A stretch of 64,000 nt of DNA from Marinobacter salexigens (GCF_018860765.1 NZ_JAHKPV010000001.1:1105594-1169593), one strand, 5' to 3'; positions 9,877 to 19,726 are shown, numbered from the stretch's first letter. The notes: generated by a model not told the origin, from the letters alone. A program made the numbers and translations.

Positions 9877-11223
9877 TTAGTCCCGCATCAGTTTTTCAAG
9901 GTAATGGATGGTGAAGTCTACCGTTTTAAAGCCACCATCGCGTATCAGTTTTCGGTGAAGAGGCTGGTTGGTCTTTATGCCTTCAACCAAAAGTTCGTCC
10001 AGAGCGTTCTTCATTCGTCTCCGGGCTATCTGTCGGTCGTCGCCCCAAGTAATCAGCTTGGCGATCAACGAATCGTAAAACGGAGGTACGGTATAGCCGC
10101 TATAAAGGTGTGAGTCTACCCGCACACCATAACCACCGGGAGCATGGAAGTGCTTCACTGTACCCGGGCTGGGCACAAAGGTCGCCGGATCTTCCGCGTT
10201 AATGCGGCACTCTATTGCGTGGCCTCGGATGTGAATGTCTTCCTGTTTATATTGAAGTGGTAGGCCACTGGCAATCCGCAGCTGTTCACGAACAATATCG
10301 ACACCCGTTACCATTTCCGAGACAGGATGCTCTACCTGAACACGCGTGTTCATCTCAATAAAGAAAAACTCGCCGTCTTGGTACAGAAATTCAAAGGTGC
10401 CAGCGCCGACATAGCCGATTTCCTTGCAGGCATCCACGCATGCCTTGAGGGTGTGCTCGCGGGCTTCGGGCTCAATATTCGGGGCTGGAGCCTCTTCGAT
10501 AACCTTTTGGTTCCGGCGCTGCATGGAGCAGTCCCGATCGCCCAGATGAATGCAGTTGCCGTGCATGTCGGCCAGCACTTGAATTTCTACGTGACGAGGG
10601 GCTTCCAGAAACTTTTCCAGATAAACCGTTGGGTCGCCGAAGGCGTTCCGGGCTTCAGTCTGGGTGATTTGTACGGCCTTGAGCAGTGCTGCTTCGGAAT
10701 GCACCACCTGCATGCCACGGCCGCCGCCGCCCGAGGCCGCTTTAATCATTACGGGGTAGCCGATTTTACGTGCAATTTGCAAGGTGCGGTCGTCGTCATC
10801 CGTTAACGGGCCGTCTGAGCCCGGCACAGTAGGAACGCCTGCGCGAATCATCGCGTTAATAGCAGAAACCTTGTTGCCCATCAGGCGAATGGTCTCCGCT
10901 CTGGGGCCGATAAAGCGGAAGCCGCTTTTCTCAACCTGCTCGGCAAAGTCGGCGTTCTCCGCCATGAAGCCGTAACCCGGGTGTATACCCACGGAATCTG
11001 TTACTTCTGCTGCACTGATGATGGCAGGTATATTGAGGTAACTTTCCAGAGGGCTGTTGGGGCCGATACAGACGGATTCATCAGCCAGACGCACGTGCAT
11101 CAAGTCGCGGTCAACTTGTGAGTGAACCGCTACGGTTTTGATACCGAGCTCTTTACAGGCACGCAAGATCCGGAGGGCTATTTCACCTCGGTTTGCGATC
11201 AGAACTTTTTCTAACATGGCCAT
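9877..11223 (-). CDS. accC: Acetyl-CoA carboxylase, biotin carboxylase subunit
   Basis: 448 residues. It begins [18 protein letters not shown]; the second Met (11217) would give the textbook AccC start, and a GGTGAT Shine-Dalgarno-like stretch better serves the first. ATP-grasp features include [11 protein letters not shown] and [16 protein letters not shown]. It carboxylates biotin on AccB with ATP and bicarbonate, the first half of malonyl-CoA formation. It lies 18 bp downstream of accB. Confidence 0.97.
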   Translation of the reverse strand: MAMLEKVLIANRGEIALRILRACKELGIKTVAVHSQVDRDLMHVRLADESVCIGPNSPLESYLNIPAIISAAEVTDSVGIHPGYGFMAENADFAEQVEKSGFRFIGPRAETIRLMGNKVSAINAMIRAGVPTVPGSDGPLTDDDDRTLQIARKIGYPVMIKAASGGGGRGMQVVHSEAALLKAVQITQTEARNAFGDPTVYLEKFLEAPRHVEIQVLADMHGNCIHLGDRDCSMQRRNQKVIEEAPAPNIEPEAREHTLKACVDACKEIGYVGAGTFEFLYQDGEFFFIEMNTRVQVEHPVSEMVTGVDIVREQLRIASGLPLQYKQEDIHIRGHAIECRINAEDPATFVPSPGTVKHFHAPGGYGVRVDSHLYSGYTVPPFYDSLIAKLITWGDDRQIARRRMKNALDELLVEGIKTNQPLHRKLIRDGGFKTVDFTIHYLEKLMRD

Positions 11224-11241
11224 GAGTAGCTATCACCGGGT

Positions 11242-11706
11242 TCAGGAAATGATTAACAGCGGCTGGTCAAACTCTACGGGCTGACCGTTATCAACCAGAA
11301 TTTCAGTGATTGTGCCGCTCTTGTCGGCTTCAATCTGGTTCATCATTTTCATGGCTTCTACAATGCAGACAACATCGCCAGCTTTAACCTGCTGGCCGAC
11401 TTCTGCAAAAGAATCTGCAGTGGGAGACGGTGCCCGGTAAAAGGTTCCCACCATCGGAGAGCGCAGGGCATGTCCGTTGTGTACGGGTTGTTGTGAGCTG
11501 TCTTCCTGAACAGGGCCCGGAGTTTCCGGAGCAGGAGCGTATTGGGGTTGCTGGGGCGGTGCGTAGTGGCTCATGTATTGAGCACCTGAGGCCTGCTCAC
11601 GACGGCGGGAAATGCGAACAGAGTCATCTCCCTCGTGAATCTCAAGCTCTTCGACGTCAGACTCCTCAAGCAATTCGATCAGTTTTTTGATTTTGCGAAT
11701 ATCCAT
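11242..11706 (-). CDS. accB: Acetyl-CoA carboxylase biotin carboxyl carrier protein
   Basis: 154 residues from the ATG at 11706 ([15 protein letters not shown], the family start; a TTG two codons earlier is less likely). An N-terminal helix is followed by a Pro/Gln/Ala-rich flexible linker and a C-terminal biotinyl domain. The biotin-accepting lysine lies in [12 protein letters not shown], about residue 120. It carries carboxybiotin from AccC to the carboxyltransferase. It lies between aroQ and accC. Confidence 0.97.
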   Translation of the reverse strand: MDIRKIKKLIELLEESDVEELEIHEGDDSVRISRRREQASGAQYMSHYAPPQQPQYAPAPETPGPVQEDSSQQPVHNGHALRSPMVGTFYRAPSPTADSFAEVGQQVKAGDVVCIVEAMKMMNQIEADKSGTITEILVDNGQPVEFDQPLLIIS

Positions 11707-11733
11707 AGTCAATCCAGTCCCGTGTTGTCAGTT

Positions 11734-12174
11734 CTATCGGTGAATTTGTTGTATGGCTGCCTGGAGCGCGAGCTCGTATCCTTGGCTGCCTAATCCGCAG
11801 ATAACGCCTTGGGCGATATCAGAAAAATATGAGTGATGGCGAAAAGCTTCTCGCGCATGCACGTTAGAAAGATGTACTTCTATAAACGGAATGCCTGACG
11901 CCAATATGGCATCCCGCAGGGCAACACTGGTGTGCGTAAAGGCAGCAGGATTAATAATGATGAAATCTACACCTTCTGCCCGAGCTTCATGGATTCTATC
12001 AATCAATTCATATTCCGCGTTTGACTGTAGGTGTAACAAGTGATGGCCGTGCTCTGCAGCTTGTTCGCTTAGTCGCGCATCAATATCTGCCAGTGTTTCA
12101 TGGCCATAGACCTCTGGCTCGCGGGTGCCGAGCATGTTCAGGTTGGGGCCGTGGAGCACGAGAATTGTCGACAT
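11734..12174 (-). CDS. aroQ: 3-dehydroquinate dehydratase, type II
   Basis: 146 residues from the ATG at 12174 ([20 protein letters not shown], the type II signature with its flexible active-site loop); an upstream in-frame start would add an unconserved 20-residue leader. Other motifs are [12 protein letters not shown] and [17 protein letters not shown]. It dehydrates 3-dehydroquinate in the shikimate pathway and forms a cytosolic dodecamer. It is the first gene of the aroQ-accB-accC run. Confidence 0.95.
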   Translation of the reverse strand: MSTILVLHGPNLNMLGTREPEVYGHETLADIDARLSEQAAEHGHHLLHLQSNAEYELIDRIHEARAEGVDFIIINPAAFTHTSVALRDAILASGIPFIEVHLSNVHAREAFRHHSYFSDIAQGVICGLGSQGYELALQAAIQQIHR

Positions 12175-12396
12175 GATAGCGTTTGCCTTTATGACTGTAA
12201 TAACAGGATCGCCGAATTTATTGGCATTTTCCACCCATCGTGTGTGCTTTTATCCCTCAGATCAACACTAATTGACAATGTTGTTTATTGCACACAAGTG
12301 GCGACTGAGGACAGAAGAACGGAAATGGGGCCTGCTGATAGCAATCATTGTCGTGAACGGTGGGGGTGACTTCTATACGACGATGGTTTCATACGA

Positions 12397-12414
12397 GCAG
12401 CCAGCGCTGGCTGC
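12397..12414. repeat. 18-bp perfect palindrome downstream of the diguanylate cyclase gene
   Basis: GCAGCCAGCGCTGGCTGC forms a 9+9 hairpin 23 bp beyond the stop of the minus-strand GGDEF gene. There is no T run on either side, so it is at best a weak terminator or an mRNA-stabilising stem. The rest of 12175-12437 holds the presumed aroQ promoter, but I see no convincing -35/-10 pair. Confidence 0.4.
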
Positions 12415-12437
12415 CCCGTCTATTTTGCTTGTGTTGG

Positions 12438-14051
12438 TCAGTTATCTGCCAGCGTGACGCAATTCCGGCCGTGTTCCTTGGAGGTGTAAAGAGCGCGGTC
12501 GGCACGCTCGCAAAGAGTTTGCGAGGGCTCGTTGTTCCAAGACGCCACGCCACAACTAAAGGTCACGTTGAACTCTCGGTCTCCGGCGGGCTGCTGTAGC
12601 TCGGCAAAGCGTTCACGGATCTCATTCAGAACGTTTCGGGCGTCACTTGGGCGTGTGTTGGGCAGAATAATAGCGAACTCTTCGCCACCGTAGCGGCCAA
12701 TGTGATCGGTTTTACGCAGGCGCTGTTTCAGGAACATTGAAAGGCTGCGGAGAACCCGGTCGCCAATTGGGTGTCCGAAGGTATCGTTCACCTTCTTGAA
12801 GTAGTCAATATCAATCATTGCAAAGCACAGGGGTTGGTCTTTCTGCTGTGCCCGTACGATCTCCTGATCTAGCAAATACAGTGTATGGGTGTGATTGTAG
12901 AGGCCGGTTAGGCTATCGCGAATCATTAACGCCAGTAGCGAACGGGCGCGTCGGCCACGATTATGAAGCGTTGCGATAAGGTGTTTCGGGTCAATTGGCT
13001 TGGTTAGGAAATCGTCACCTCCAAGGCTCATAGCATGCAGTTGCTTGGTAACGTCATCTTCTGCCGAAAGGTAGATGATGGGAACGCTGTGGAAACGGTC
13101 CTGTTGCCGGATTACTCGCGCAACTTCCATGCCGGTGCAGCCGGGCATGTACATATCGAGAATGATGATTTCCGGCGAAAATATATCCAGTGCGTGGATT
13201 ATCTCCATGGGGTCGGTAATGATGTGGGCTGTCATGCCCGCCTTTCTTAGAACCGTCTCCATGAATTTTGCCTGTGCTCTGGAGTCGTCCAGAACAAGCA
13301 CCCGGTATGGCTCAACGGTGTTGCCGTGCGTATAGGTTTCTATCTTCTCAATCAGCTGACCAGGATCAACGGCTGGGTAGAAAAACTCTTCGCCGCCACA
13401 TCTGGAAGCCCTAAGACGGGTTTCAATGGTTCCGTCTTCATCACTCATAAAGATAATTGGAACCGGTGTGTCGTGGCGTTCCTGAAGGCGCTCGATGGTG
13501 GCGATGCCGGCATTCTTGCTGCCGCCAAAGTTGACATCCATCAGGATAGTTTCTGGCTTGTGCAGGGCACAGGCCTCGGCTAGCTCCTCTGCTGAATCAA
13601 AAGCCGCAGCACGAAAGCCAAAAAACTCAAGCTGGCGGATCAGCCGAGAGGCCATTTCAACGTTTGCGAGTGCGATGTATACAGGCGTGCGCCGGAACTG
13701 GTGGGGAGCTTCTGTGTGGGTTTGGTCTGTTCGCCTGAGAGTGCTTCGGGCGAGTGCGTCAAGGGCATCTTGAAGATGCCGTTCGGTGGCGTCGTTCAGT
13801 GGCGTATCGTCAGGCCAGCTGCGGACAATCTCGAGAATTTTATTGCCAGCATCGGCATGGCCCGCCATTTCGAAGCGCTTCGCATATCGTACCAGCTTTT
13901 CGGAAGCCGACAGCAGTTCTTCGCGGTGCGTGGAAAAGGGTTCACTATTGGCGTGGACTTTTTGCCAGATGTCTAGAACAACCCGTGCTTGAGTTGTAAC
14001 GCGGCGTGCAAAGTGCTGCCTGAGTTTTTCTTTCTGGCTTGCGTCGCTCAT
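12438..14051 (-). CDS. Two-receiver diguanylate cyclase (PleD-like, REC-REC-GGDEF)
   Basis: 537 residues. An N-terminal helical region (1-115) could be Hpt-like but has no obvious phospho-His in the right context. REC1 spans about 122-235 with Asp172 (MDVNF). REC2 spans about 249-365 with the acidic pair at LDDS, Asp299 (LDMYMPG) and Lys351. GGDEF is at 370-537 with active site GGEEF 455-459 and an inhibitory I-site RKTD at 446-449, exactly five residues upstream. It should make cyclic-di-GMP under phospho-relay control and product inhibition. No cognate kinase is adjacent. It is transcribed away from the DUF2333 gene. Confidence 0.92.
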   Translation of the reverse strand: MSDASQKEKLRQHFARRVTTQARVVLDIWQKVHANSEPFSTHREELLSASEKLVRYAKRFEMAGHADAGNKILEIVRSWPDDTPLNDATERHLQDALDALARSTLRRTDQTHTEAPHQFRRTPVYIALANVEMASRLIRQLEFFGFRAAAFDSAEELAEACALHKPETILMDVNFGGSKNAGIATIERLQERHDTPVPIIFMSDEDGTIETRLRASRCGGEEFFYPAVDPGQLIEKIETYTHGNTVEPYRVLVLDDSRAQAKFMETVLRKAGMTAHIITDPMEIIHALDIFSPEIIILDMYMPGCTGMEVARVIRQQDRFHSVPIIYLSAEDDVTKQLHAMSLGGDDFLTKPIDPKHLIATLHNRGRRARSLLALMIRDSLTGLYNHTHTLYLLDQEIVRAQQKDQPLCFAMIDIDYFKKVNDTFGHPIGDRVLRSLSMFLKQRLRKTDHIGRYGGEEFAIILPNTRPSDARNVLNEIRERFAELQQPAGDREFNVTFSCGVASWNNEPSQTLCERADRALYTSKEHGRNCVTLADN

Positions 14052-14274
14052 TATTCTCCGGATTGCCTCTTCTCATTGTGGGCCGTTCTTTGCGGCGAGG
14101 ACGTTTATCCCAACTTTAGTCTGTTTCTGGAGTCTATAGTGTTTAGAGTTGTCGGGGTAAGTTGCACTGTGTAATTGTTTGTGAATTCTGCGGTGTGTAT
14201 ATAGAACGCGCCATAGGTTAGGATCTGTAAGACCGTTTGCACAGTCAATTAACAGACAAGGGGCTCAACGTAAT

Positions 14275-15327
14275 ATGCCAGGCAAAATCAAACAGTATTT
14301 CAGAGACAAGAAAGAAGACGCTCAGGATTATGCTGGTAACAACGGTATGATCGGCAAGTTTTTAGCCGTTGTCTTGCTGGTATACCTGCTGGTAACCGTG
14401 GTACTGGGCATATATTGGAGTAGTGAGCCGGAGGCCTTCTCCGTACGTGAACATACCCGGGCGGTCGCGAATGAGATGCAGCGAGAGCCGATCACTGGTT
14501 TTGCTACAACGGTGACCATGATCCGTATAGCAGAAACACTTTTGGACAAGCCCGGCGGATATATTTCAAATGATATCTTCCCCCCAGGGCTTTGGTTGGA
14601 CAACCAGCCAAGCTGGGAGTACGGCGTGCTCGTGCAGTTGCGCGATCTTTCACGCGCCATGCGCAAAGACATTAGCCGGTCACAGAGCCAGTCTGCGGAA
14701 GACCCTGATCTGACGATCGCCGAGCCGCAGTTCCACTTTGATAGTGCTAGCTGGGCGATTCCTTCCACAGAGGCCGAGTATCGCCGGGGTATTACCGCAC
14801 TGAAGCGCTACCTTAACCGACTTTCAAGCCCTGAGCAGGCCAACGCTCAATTCTTTGCGCGGGCAGACAACCTGAGTAATTGGCTTGGCGATCTGGAAAC
14901 TCGTCTGGGCAGTCTTTCTCGGACGTTGGGTGAGAGCGTGGGTAAGGCATCTGTGTCAGAAGCTGTAGCCAATGTGGACTCAGATAACCCGTTGAATGAA
15001 GAAGCTGGCGGCGGTGACATCAAAACCGATTGGACCAAGATTGACAACGTGTTTTATGAAGCCCGCGGTAGCTCTTGGGCGTTGTTGCATATTTTCCGCG
15101 CCATTGAAGTGGATTTCCGTAAGGTGCTGCAGGATAAAAATGCGGTTTCTAGTGTTAAGCAGGTGATTATTGAGCTTGAGGGCGCGCAAGGCGGAATGTG
15201 GAGCCCGGTTATTCTTAATGGTAGTGGGTTTGGAGTTTTGGCGAACCACTCACTGACCATGGCGGCGTATCTTTCCCGCGCCAACGCAGCCATCAGTGAT
15301 ATGCGTGATCTGCTGTCACGAGGTTAG
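14275..15327 (+). CDS. DUF2333 family membrane-anchored protein
   Basis: 350 residues with one transmembrane helix near 28-48 (FLAVVLLVYLLVTVVLGIYW) and a large, probably periplasmic remainder containing the family features LLDKPGGYISND and GVLVQLRDLSRAMRKD. DUF2333 is conserved in Pseudomonas and Marinobacter without an assigned function. The ATG at 14275 is preceded by an AAGGGG ribosome-binding site. It ends at a strong bidirectional terminator shared with the convergent ppa gene. Confidence 0.88.
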   Translation: MPGKIKQYFRDKKEDAQDYAGNNGMIGKFLAVVLLVYLLVTVVLGIYWSSEPEAFSVREHTRAVANEMQREPITGFATTVTMIRIAETLLDKPGGYISNDIFPPGLWLDNQPSWEYGVLVQLRDLSRAMRKDISRSQSQSAEDPDLTIAEPQFHFDSASWAIPSTEAEYRRGITALKRYLNRLSSPEQANAQFFARADNLSNWLGDLETRLGSLSRTLGESVGKASVSEAVANVDSDNPLNEEAGGGDIKTDWTKIDNVFYEARGSSWALLHIFRAIEVDFRKVLQDKNAVSSVKQVIIELEGAQGGMWSPVILNGSGFGVLANHSLTMAAYLSRANAAISDMRDLLSRG

Positions 15328-15344
15328 AGGTTTCAAGCGGGCAC

Positions 15345-15373
15345 AAAAAACGGGCCGTAGCGGCCCGTTTTTT
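15345..15373. terminator. Bidirectional terminator between DUF2333 gene and ppa
   Basis: A6, then stem CGGGCC (15351-15356), a 5-nt loop, stem GGCCCG (15362-15367), then T6. The symmetric A and T tracts make it a rho-independent terminator for both converging genes. Confidence 0.92.
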
Positions 15374-15383
15374 GTTAATTGAT

Positions 15384-15911
15384 TTAGCCGGTGTAGGCAT
15401 TGATCGATTCGACAATGGCCTTCTTCGCCGCAGCGGCGTTATCCCAGCCCTGAACTTTGACCCACTTGCCCGGCTCAAGGGTTTTGTAGTTTTCAAAGAA
15501 GTGACGAATCTGGTCGCGCAGTAGCGTTGGCAGATCTTCTACTTCGTTCACATCGTTATAGGCATTGGTCAACTTGTGGTGAGGTACAGCTACCAGCTTA
15601 GCATCACCGCCGGCTTCATCTTCCATGTTTAGAACGCCGACCGGACGGCAGCGAATTACTGAGCCAGCTTGAAGTGGGTAAGGGGTAACAACCAAAACGT
15701 CTAGCGGGTCGCCGTCATCGGCTAGAGTATGAGGAATAAACCCGTAGTTGGCTGGGTAGAACATAGGCGTTGCCATGAAGCGATCTACTAGCAGGGCGCC
15801 CATGTCTTTGTCGAGTTCGTACTTGACCGGGGAGCTGTTAGCCGGGATTTCGATGGCTACGTAGATGTCTTCTGGCGGGTTTTTGCCAGCGGGAATGTTA
15901 TCGAATTGCAT
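15384..15911 (-). CDS. ppa: Inorganic pyrophosphatase
   Basis: 175 residues, the size of family I soluble pyrophosphatases. Motifs include [11 protein letters not shown] and the metal-binding signature [11 protein letters not shown]. It hydrolyses pyrophosphate to two phosphates in the cytosol, pulling biosynthetic reactions forward. It is monocistronic between two hairpins, with a perfect -10 hexamer upstream (15968-15973). Confidence 0.97.
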   Translation of the reverse strand: MQFDNIPAGKNPPEDIYVAIEIPANSSPVKYELDKDMGALLVDRFMATPMFYPANYGFIPHTLADDGDPLDVLVVTPYPLQAGSVIRCRPVGVLNMEDEAGGDAKLVAVPHHKLTNAYNDVNEVEDLPTLLRDQIRHFFENYKTLEPGKWVKVQGWDNAAAAKKAIVESINAYTG

Positions 15912-15967
15912 GAGAGTTCCTTCCTGATACGTTAGGTTCGTTTAACTGTGCTTGAAAAGTGAGCGCA

Positions 15968-15996
15968 ATTATACGGGACTCTACTGTCATTCGAAA
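15968..15996 (-). promoter_or_regulatory. Probable sigma-70 promoter of ppa
   Basis: On the minus strand a perfect TATAAT (15973-15968) is preceded, after a 17-bp spacer, by TTTCGA (15996-15991), a weak -35. It lies about 57 bp before the ppa start. Confidence 0.45.
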
Positions 15997-16026
15997 CTAA
16001 ACCTTGGTAGGCAGGTTTTGGTGCAA

Positions 16027-16052
16027 GCTGCCCTCTGCCGGCAGAGGGCAGC
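16027..16052. repeat. 26-bp perfect palindrome after the acyl-CoA dehydrogenase gene
   Basis: Two 13-nt arms (GCTGCCCTCTGCC and its exact complement) meet without a spacer, 31 bp beyond the acyl-CoA dehydrogenase stop. The stem is very stable, but no T tract follows on the minus strand. It could be an mRNA 3' stabiliser, a weak terminator or a repeated palindromic element. Confidence 0.55.
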
Positions 16053-16083
16053 CCGAGCATCTGAGTAAATCTGATTTTGAAGC

Positions 16084-17223
16084 CTATAGCCGGATTTGCT
16101 TGGCAATCAGTTCCTTCATGATTTCTGTAGTGCCGCCGCCAATCGACAGGATTTTTGCGTCCCGGTACAAGCGATCAACCACAGATTCCCTCATGTATCC
16201 CATGCCTCCAAACAGTTGCACGGCTTCGCGGGTGACTTTTTCGCAAACATCCACAGAGAAGTTCTTAGCCATGGCTACTTGCTTGATCGGGTTTTTGCCT
16301 GCTTGCATCAGTGCAGCGCAACGGTAGGTGTATTCCCGGGCCACGTCGATTTGGGTGGCCATGTCGACCAGTTTGTGGCGAGTGACTTGGAAGCCCGAAA
16401 CCGGGCGGCCGAAGGCCTGACGTTGTTTTGTGTATTCCATGGCTGCCTCATAGGCCAATTGGGCGGTCATGTAGGCCATTATGGACAAGCTGAGACGTTC
16501 AGCTAGAAAGTTACTCATGATGGCAATAAAGCCCGCGTTCTCTGCGCCAATCAACCGGTCTGCAGGTACTCGGCAGTCTTCAAAGAACAGCTCGGCGGTA
16601 TCGCTGGCCCACCAGCCCATTTTTCGAAGCTTTTTACCGTTAGAGAAACCGGGCATGTCGCGGTCGATTAGCAATAAGCTGATGCCCGCGTGGCCTTCGC
16701 CACCGGTGCGCACGGCTACGGTGAAGTGGTCGGCCCGGGTGCCGCTGGTGATGAAGGTTTTGCTGCCGTTTACGATGTAGTGATCGCCGTCTTTCACTGC
16801 GCGAGTTTTTAGGCTGGCAACGTCTGAACCGCCGCCGGGTTCTGTGACTGCAAGGGCGGCAATTTTTTCACCGCGTAATACCGGCGGCACGACTTCTTCA
16901 CGGATGTCTTTTTTAGCCCATTTAGCAACGGGCGGTAGACCGATATCCAGAGAGCCTATGCTGGCGACAAAGCCACCCGAGGTGGAGCGCATGAGCTCTT
17001 CGGAAACCGCTACCTTCATAAAGATATCGCCTTCGCCCACACCACCTAGAGCCTCAGGGAACCCAATGCCAAGAAGGCCCGCGTCTCCGGCTCTTTGATA
17101 AATCTCCCGCGGAAACTCACCAGCTTCTTCCCAGTCATCAATATGAGGGGCGACGTGAGTCTCAATAAATTTTCGGGCGGTTAGTCGCACCTGCTCGTGG
17201 GTTTCGTTGAAGAAATCGGACAC
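16084..17223 (-). CDS. Acyl-CoA dehydrogenase
   Basis: 379 residues with the whole ACAD fold: N-terminal helical domain, FAD-contact AVTEPGGGSD and ITSG, and a C-terminal helical domain with QRQAFGRPVSGFQ and QLFGGMGYM. At the position of the catalytic Glu of medium-chain enzymes (YEGT) this protein has IGGGT. A glutamate is instead present in AERLSLS, the position used by isovaleryl- and long-chain-type enzymes. This suggests a branched or long substrate. It would oxidise acyl-CoA to enoyl-CoA, passing electrons to ETF. It stands alone between two hairpins. Confidence 0.9.
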   Translation of the reverse strand: MSDFFNETHEQVRLTARKFIETHVAPHIDDWEEAGEFPREIYQRAGDAGLLGIGFPEALGGVGEGDIFMKVAVSEELMRSTSGGFVASIGSLDIGLPPVAKWAKKDIREEVVPPVLRGEKIAALAVTEPGGGSDVASLKTRAVKDGDHYIVNGSKTFITSGTRADHFTVAVRTGGEGHAGISLLLIDRDMPGFSNGKKLRKMGWWASDTAELFFEDCRVPADRLIGAENAGFIAIMSNFLAERLSLSIMAYMTAQLAYEAAMEYTKQRQAFGRPVSGFQVTRHKLVDMATQIDVAREYTYRCAALMQAGKNPIKQVAMAKNFSVDVCEKVTREAVQLFGGMGYMRESVVDRLYRDAKILSIGGGTTEIMKELIAKQIRL

Positions 17224-17313
17224 GGTAACAAACCTCTATTCTGAGTTAATGAGAGGTAGTGTCGCGCAATTTCAATTGCCAAGCAAGCGCTTGGTTTATA
17301 TCTGGCTTAGCAC

Positions 17314-17344
17314 AAAAAAACTGGCTTGAGGTGCCAGTTTTTTT
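17314..17344. terminator. Terminator after rpiA (symmetric)
   Basis: A7, ACTGGC (17320-17325), a 7-nt loop, GCCAGT (17333-17338), T run to 17344. It lies 15 bp beyond the rpiA stop on the minus strand and upstream of the acyl-CoA dehydrogenase start, so the two genes should be separate transcripts. Confidence 0.85.
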
Positions 17345-17359
17345 GTAGATCATTGCAGA

Positions 17360-18040
17360 TTATGAGTCTTTCCGAGCGATGCTCTCGACTCCGCGACTGG
17401 TTCCGAGGAGCAGTAGGTCCGCTGGGCGACGAGCGAATAGCCCGTTGGTAACAACGCCCACAATGTTGTTTAACCGTTCTTCGATCTGAATCGGGCGGGA
17501 AATATCCATGTTGTAGATGTCTAGAATGATGTTGCCATTGTCGGTTGTGAATCCGTCTCGATAGACGGGGTCGCCGCCTAGCTTTACGATCTCGCGGCCA
17601 ACAAGGCTCCGTGCCATGGGGATAACCTCTACCGGCAAGGGGAACTCGCCCAACACGCCGACTTTTTTGGATTCGTCTGCAATGCAGATGAATGTCTTGG
17701 CAACTTCTGCAACGATCTTCTCGCGAGTCAGTGCTCCGCCGCCGCCTTTGATCAGTTCAAGGTGCTCATTGGTTTCGTCGGCACCGTCTACATAAAACTC
17801 CAGCTCGCCAGCACTATTCAGATCGTAAACCGGAATGCCGTGGCTTTTTAATCGCTCGGCGGTTGCTTCTGAACTGGCCACAGCGCCGTCAAACTCGTTT
17901 TTAAGCTCAGCTAGCATGTCGATGAAGAAGTTGGCTGTGCTGCCGGTGCCAACGCCAACAACGCTATCGCGCTCCAAGCGCGGTGCAATGTAGTCCACTG
18001 CAGCTTTGGCAACGGCTTTCTTGAGTTCGTCCTGAGTCAT
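17360..18040 (-). CDS. rpiA: Ribose-5-phosphate isomerase A
   Basis: 226 residues from the ATG at 18040, which has a GGAG ribosome-binding site 6 nt upstream; an in-frame TTG at 18058 is less likely. Motifs are [16 protein letters not shown] (substrate phosphate loop), [20 protein letters not shown] (catalytic Asp/Lys region) and DNGNIILDI. It interconverts ribose-5-phosphate and ribulose-5-phosphate in the pentose phosphate pathway. It is divergent from ilvA. A TATAAT at 18085-18080 on the minus strand could be its -10 box. Confidence 0.96.
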   Translation of the reverse strand: MTQDELKKAVAKAAVDYIAPRLERDSVVGVGTGSTANFFIDMLAELKNEFDGAVASSEATAERLKSHGIPVYDLNSAGELEFYVDGADETNEHLELIKGGGGALTREKIVAEVAKTFICIADESKKVGVLGEFPLPVEVIPMARSLVGREIVKLGGDPVYRDGFTTDNGNIILDIYNMDISRPIQIEERLNNIVGVVTNGLFARRPADLLLLGTSRGVESIARKDS

Positions 18041-18177
18041 TGAGCGCTCCGAGTTCAAATCTTGTGGGTTCAGCGAACCATTATAGCGCTTATGAGTGGC
18101 CAGCTTATAGACGACAGCCGTGCAAAGTTCCTACACTGTAGGTTTTCCCCGACCACTCACCAGCAACCGGAACCAAC

Positions 18178-19713
18178 ATGCCGCAACGCTACATCAAAAA
18201 GATCCTCGATGCGCGCGTCTATGACGTGGCCATCGAAACACCCCTCACTGAAGCCCGCAGCCTGTCCAAGCGCTTTGGCAATAATATTATGCTCAAGCGG
18301 GAAGACCTTCAGCCGGTGTTTTCTTTTAAGATTCGCGGCGCGTACAACCGGCTTGTCCAGTTGTCGGAGGAGCAGAAATCCAAAGGGGTTATCTGTGCTT
18401 CTGCGGGCAACCACGCTCAAGGTGTGGCACTCGCAGCGAAGGAATTGGGTATCAAGGCGGTTATCGTGATGCCGCAAACCACGCCTGAGATCAAAGTGCG
18501 CTCAGTGCGGGCTCATGGGGCGCGTGTCGTACTTAAGGGTGATGCTTTTGACGAAGCCGCCGCCCAAGCTCAGGAGTTGGTGGAGAAACACGGGTATACC
18601 TACATCCCTCCTTATGACGACCCGGATGTCATCGCAGGGCAGGGCACGGTTGCCATGGAAATGCTGTGGCAGTTCAGCAAACCCATTCACGCGGTATTCA
18701 TTTGTGTGGGTGGTGGTGGCCTGATTGCCGGTATGGCAGCCTACATCAAATACCTACGTCCTGAAATCAAGGTGATTGGCGTTGAGCCCGACGATTCCAA
18801 CTGCCTGCAAGCTGCCATGAAAGCAGGCAAGCGGGTGGTTCTGGATGAAGTGGGCATTTTTGCAGATGGCGTAGCGGTGAAGCAGATCGGTAAATACCCG
18901 TGGGAAATCTGCAAAGACCATGTGGATGAGGTGATCACCGTCTCCACCGATGAGATCTGTGCAGCAATCAAAGACATTTTTGAAGACACGCGCTCAATCG
19001 CCGAGCCAGCTGGGGCGCTGGGTGTTGCCGGTATCAAGAAGTACATTGAGCGGGAAAACATCGAGAATGAAAACTTGGTGGCTACTTTGAGTGGCGCCAA
19101 TATGAACTTTGACCGCTTGCGCTACATCTCTGAGCGCACAGAAATCGGGGAGAAGCGAGAGGCGATCCTTGCGGTTACCATCCCAGAAAAGCCGGGGGCC
19201 TTTAAGACCTTTATCAACGCTCTGCACAAGCGCAACATCACCGAGTTTAACTATCGCTATGCCGATGCGAGCAAGGCGACCATTTTTGTGGGCGTTCAGG
19301 TTCAGGCTGGCGGTTTGGGTAGGGACGAGTTGGTGCAGGATCTCCGTGAAAATGGCTACTCTGTTCTCGATCTCACGGAAAGTGACATGGCCAAACAGCA
19401 CATTCGTCATATGGTCGGTGGCCACGCGCCCACGATTGCCAATGAAAAGGTGTTTCAGTTTGAGTTCCCGGAGCGCCCGGGGGCTTTGCTGAAGCTGCTT
19501 ATGTCGCTAGGCACACGCTGGAATATCTCTATGTTCCATTACCGCAATCACGGTGCCGCATACAGCCGCGTGCTACTAGGCGCACAAGTAGATAATGATG
19601 AAGAGAAAGACTTTGAAACCATGCTCGGAAAAGTAGGCTTCCGCTATGAAAACATGACGGATAACGAGGCTTACCAGCTGTTTTTAGGTGCTGGCAACGG
19701 CAAGGCATCCTAA
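18178..19713 (+). CDS. ilvA: Threonine ammonia-lyase, biosynthetic
   Basis: 511 residues: a fold type II PLP catalytic domain (PLP lysine in SFKIRGAYN, Lys51; phosphate loop GGGGLIAG near 181) plus a C-terminal pair of ACT-like regulatory domains that give isoleucine feedback in this family. It deaminates threonine to 2-oxobutyrate, the first committed step of isoleucine synthesis. It is divergent from rpiA. A 13-bp inverted repeat CCTACACTGTAGG lies 36 bp before the start. Confidence 0.96.
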   Translation: MPQRYIKKILDARVYDVAIETPLTEARSLSKRFGNNIMLKREDLQPVFSFKIRGAYNRLVQLSEEQKSKGVICASAGNHAQGVALAAKELGIKAVIVMPQTTPEIKVRSVRAHGARVVLKGDAFDEAAAQAQELVEKHGYTYIPPYDDPDVIAGQGTVAMEMLWQFSKPIHAVFICVGGGGLIAGMAAYIKYLRPEIKVIGVEPDDSNCLQAAMKAGKRVVLDEVGIFADGVAVKQIGKYPWEICKDHVDEVITVSTDEICAAIKDIFEDTRSIAEPAGALGVAGIKKYIERENIENENLVATLSGANMNFDRLRYISERTEIGEKREAILAVTIPEKPGAFKTFINALHKRNITEFNYRYADASKATIFVGVQVQAGGLGRDELVQDLRENGYSVLDLTESDMAKQHIRHMVGGHAPTIANEKVFQFEFPERPGALLKLLMSLGTRWNISMFHYRNHGAAYSRVLLGAQVDNDEEKDFETMLGKVGFRYENMTDNEAYQLFLGAGNGKAS

Positions 19714-19726
19714 GCCGCTCAGTTAG

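Noticed and set aside
12272..12302. TTGACA on the plus strand as a promoter
   Set aside because: No acceptable -10 at the right distance and no plus-strand gene downstream.
18130..18142. CCTACACTGTAGG near ilvA as a second site for the 19-bp operator upstream of the regulator operon
   Set aside because: The half-sites are arranged in the opposite order and the arms are shorter; not convincingly the same motif.
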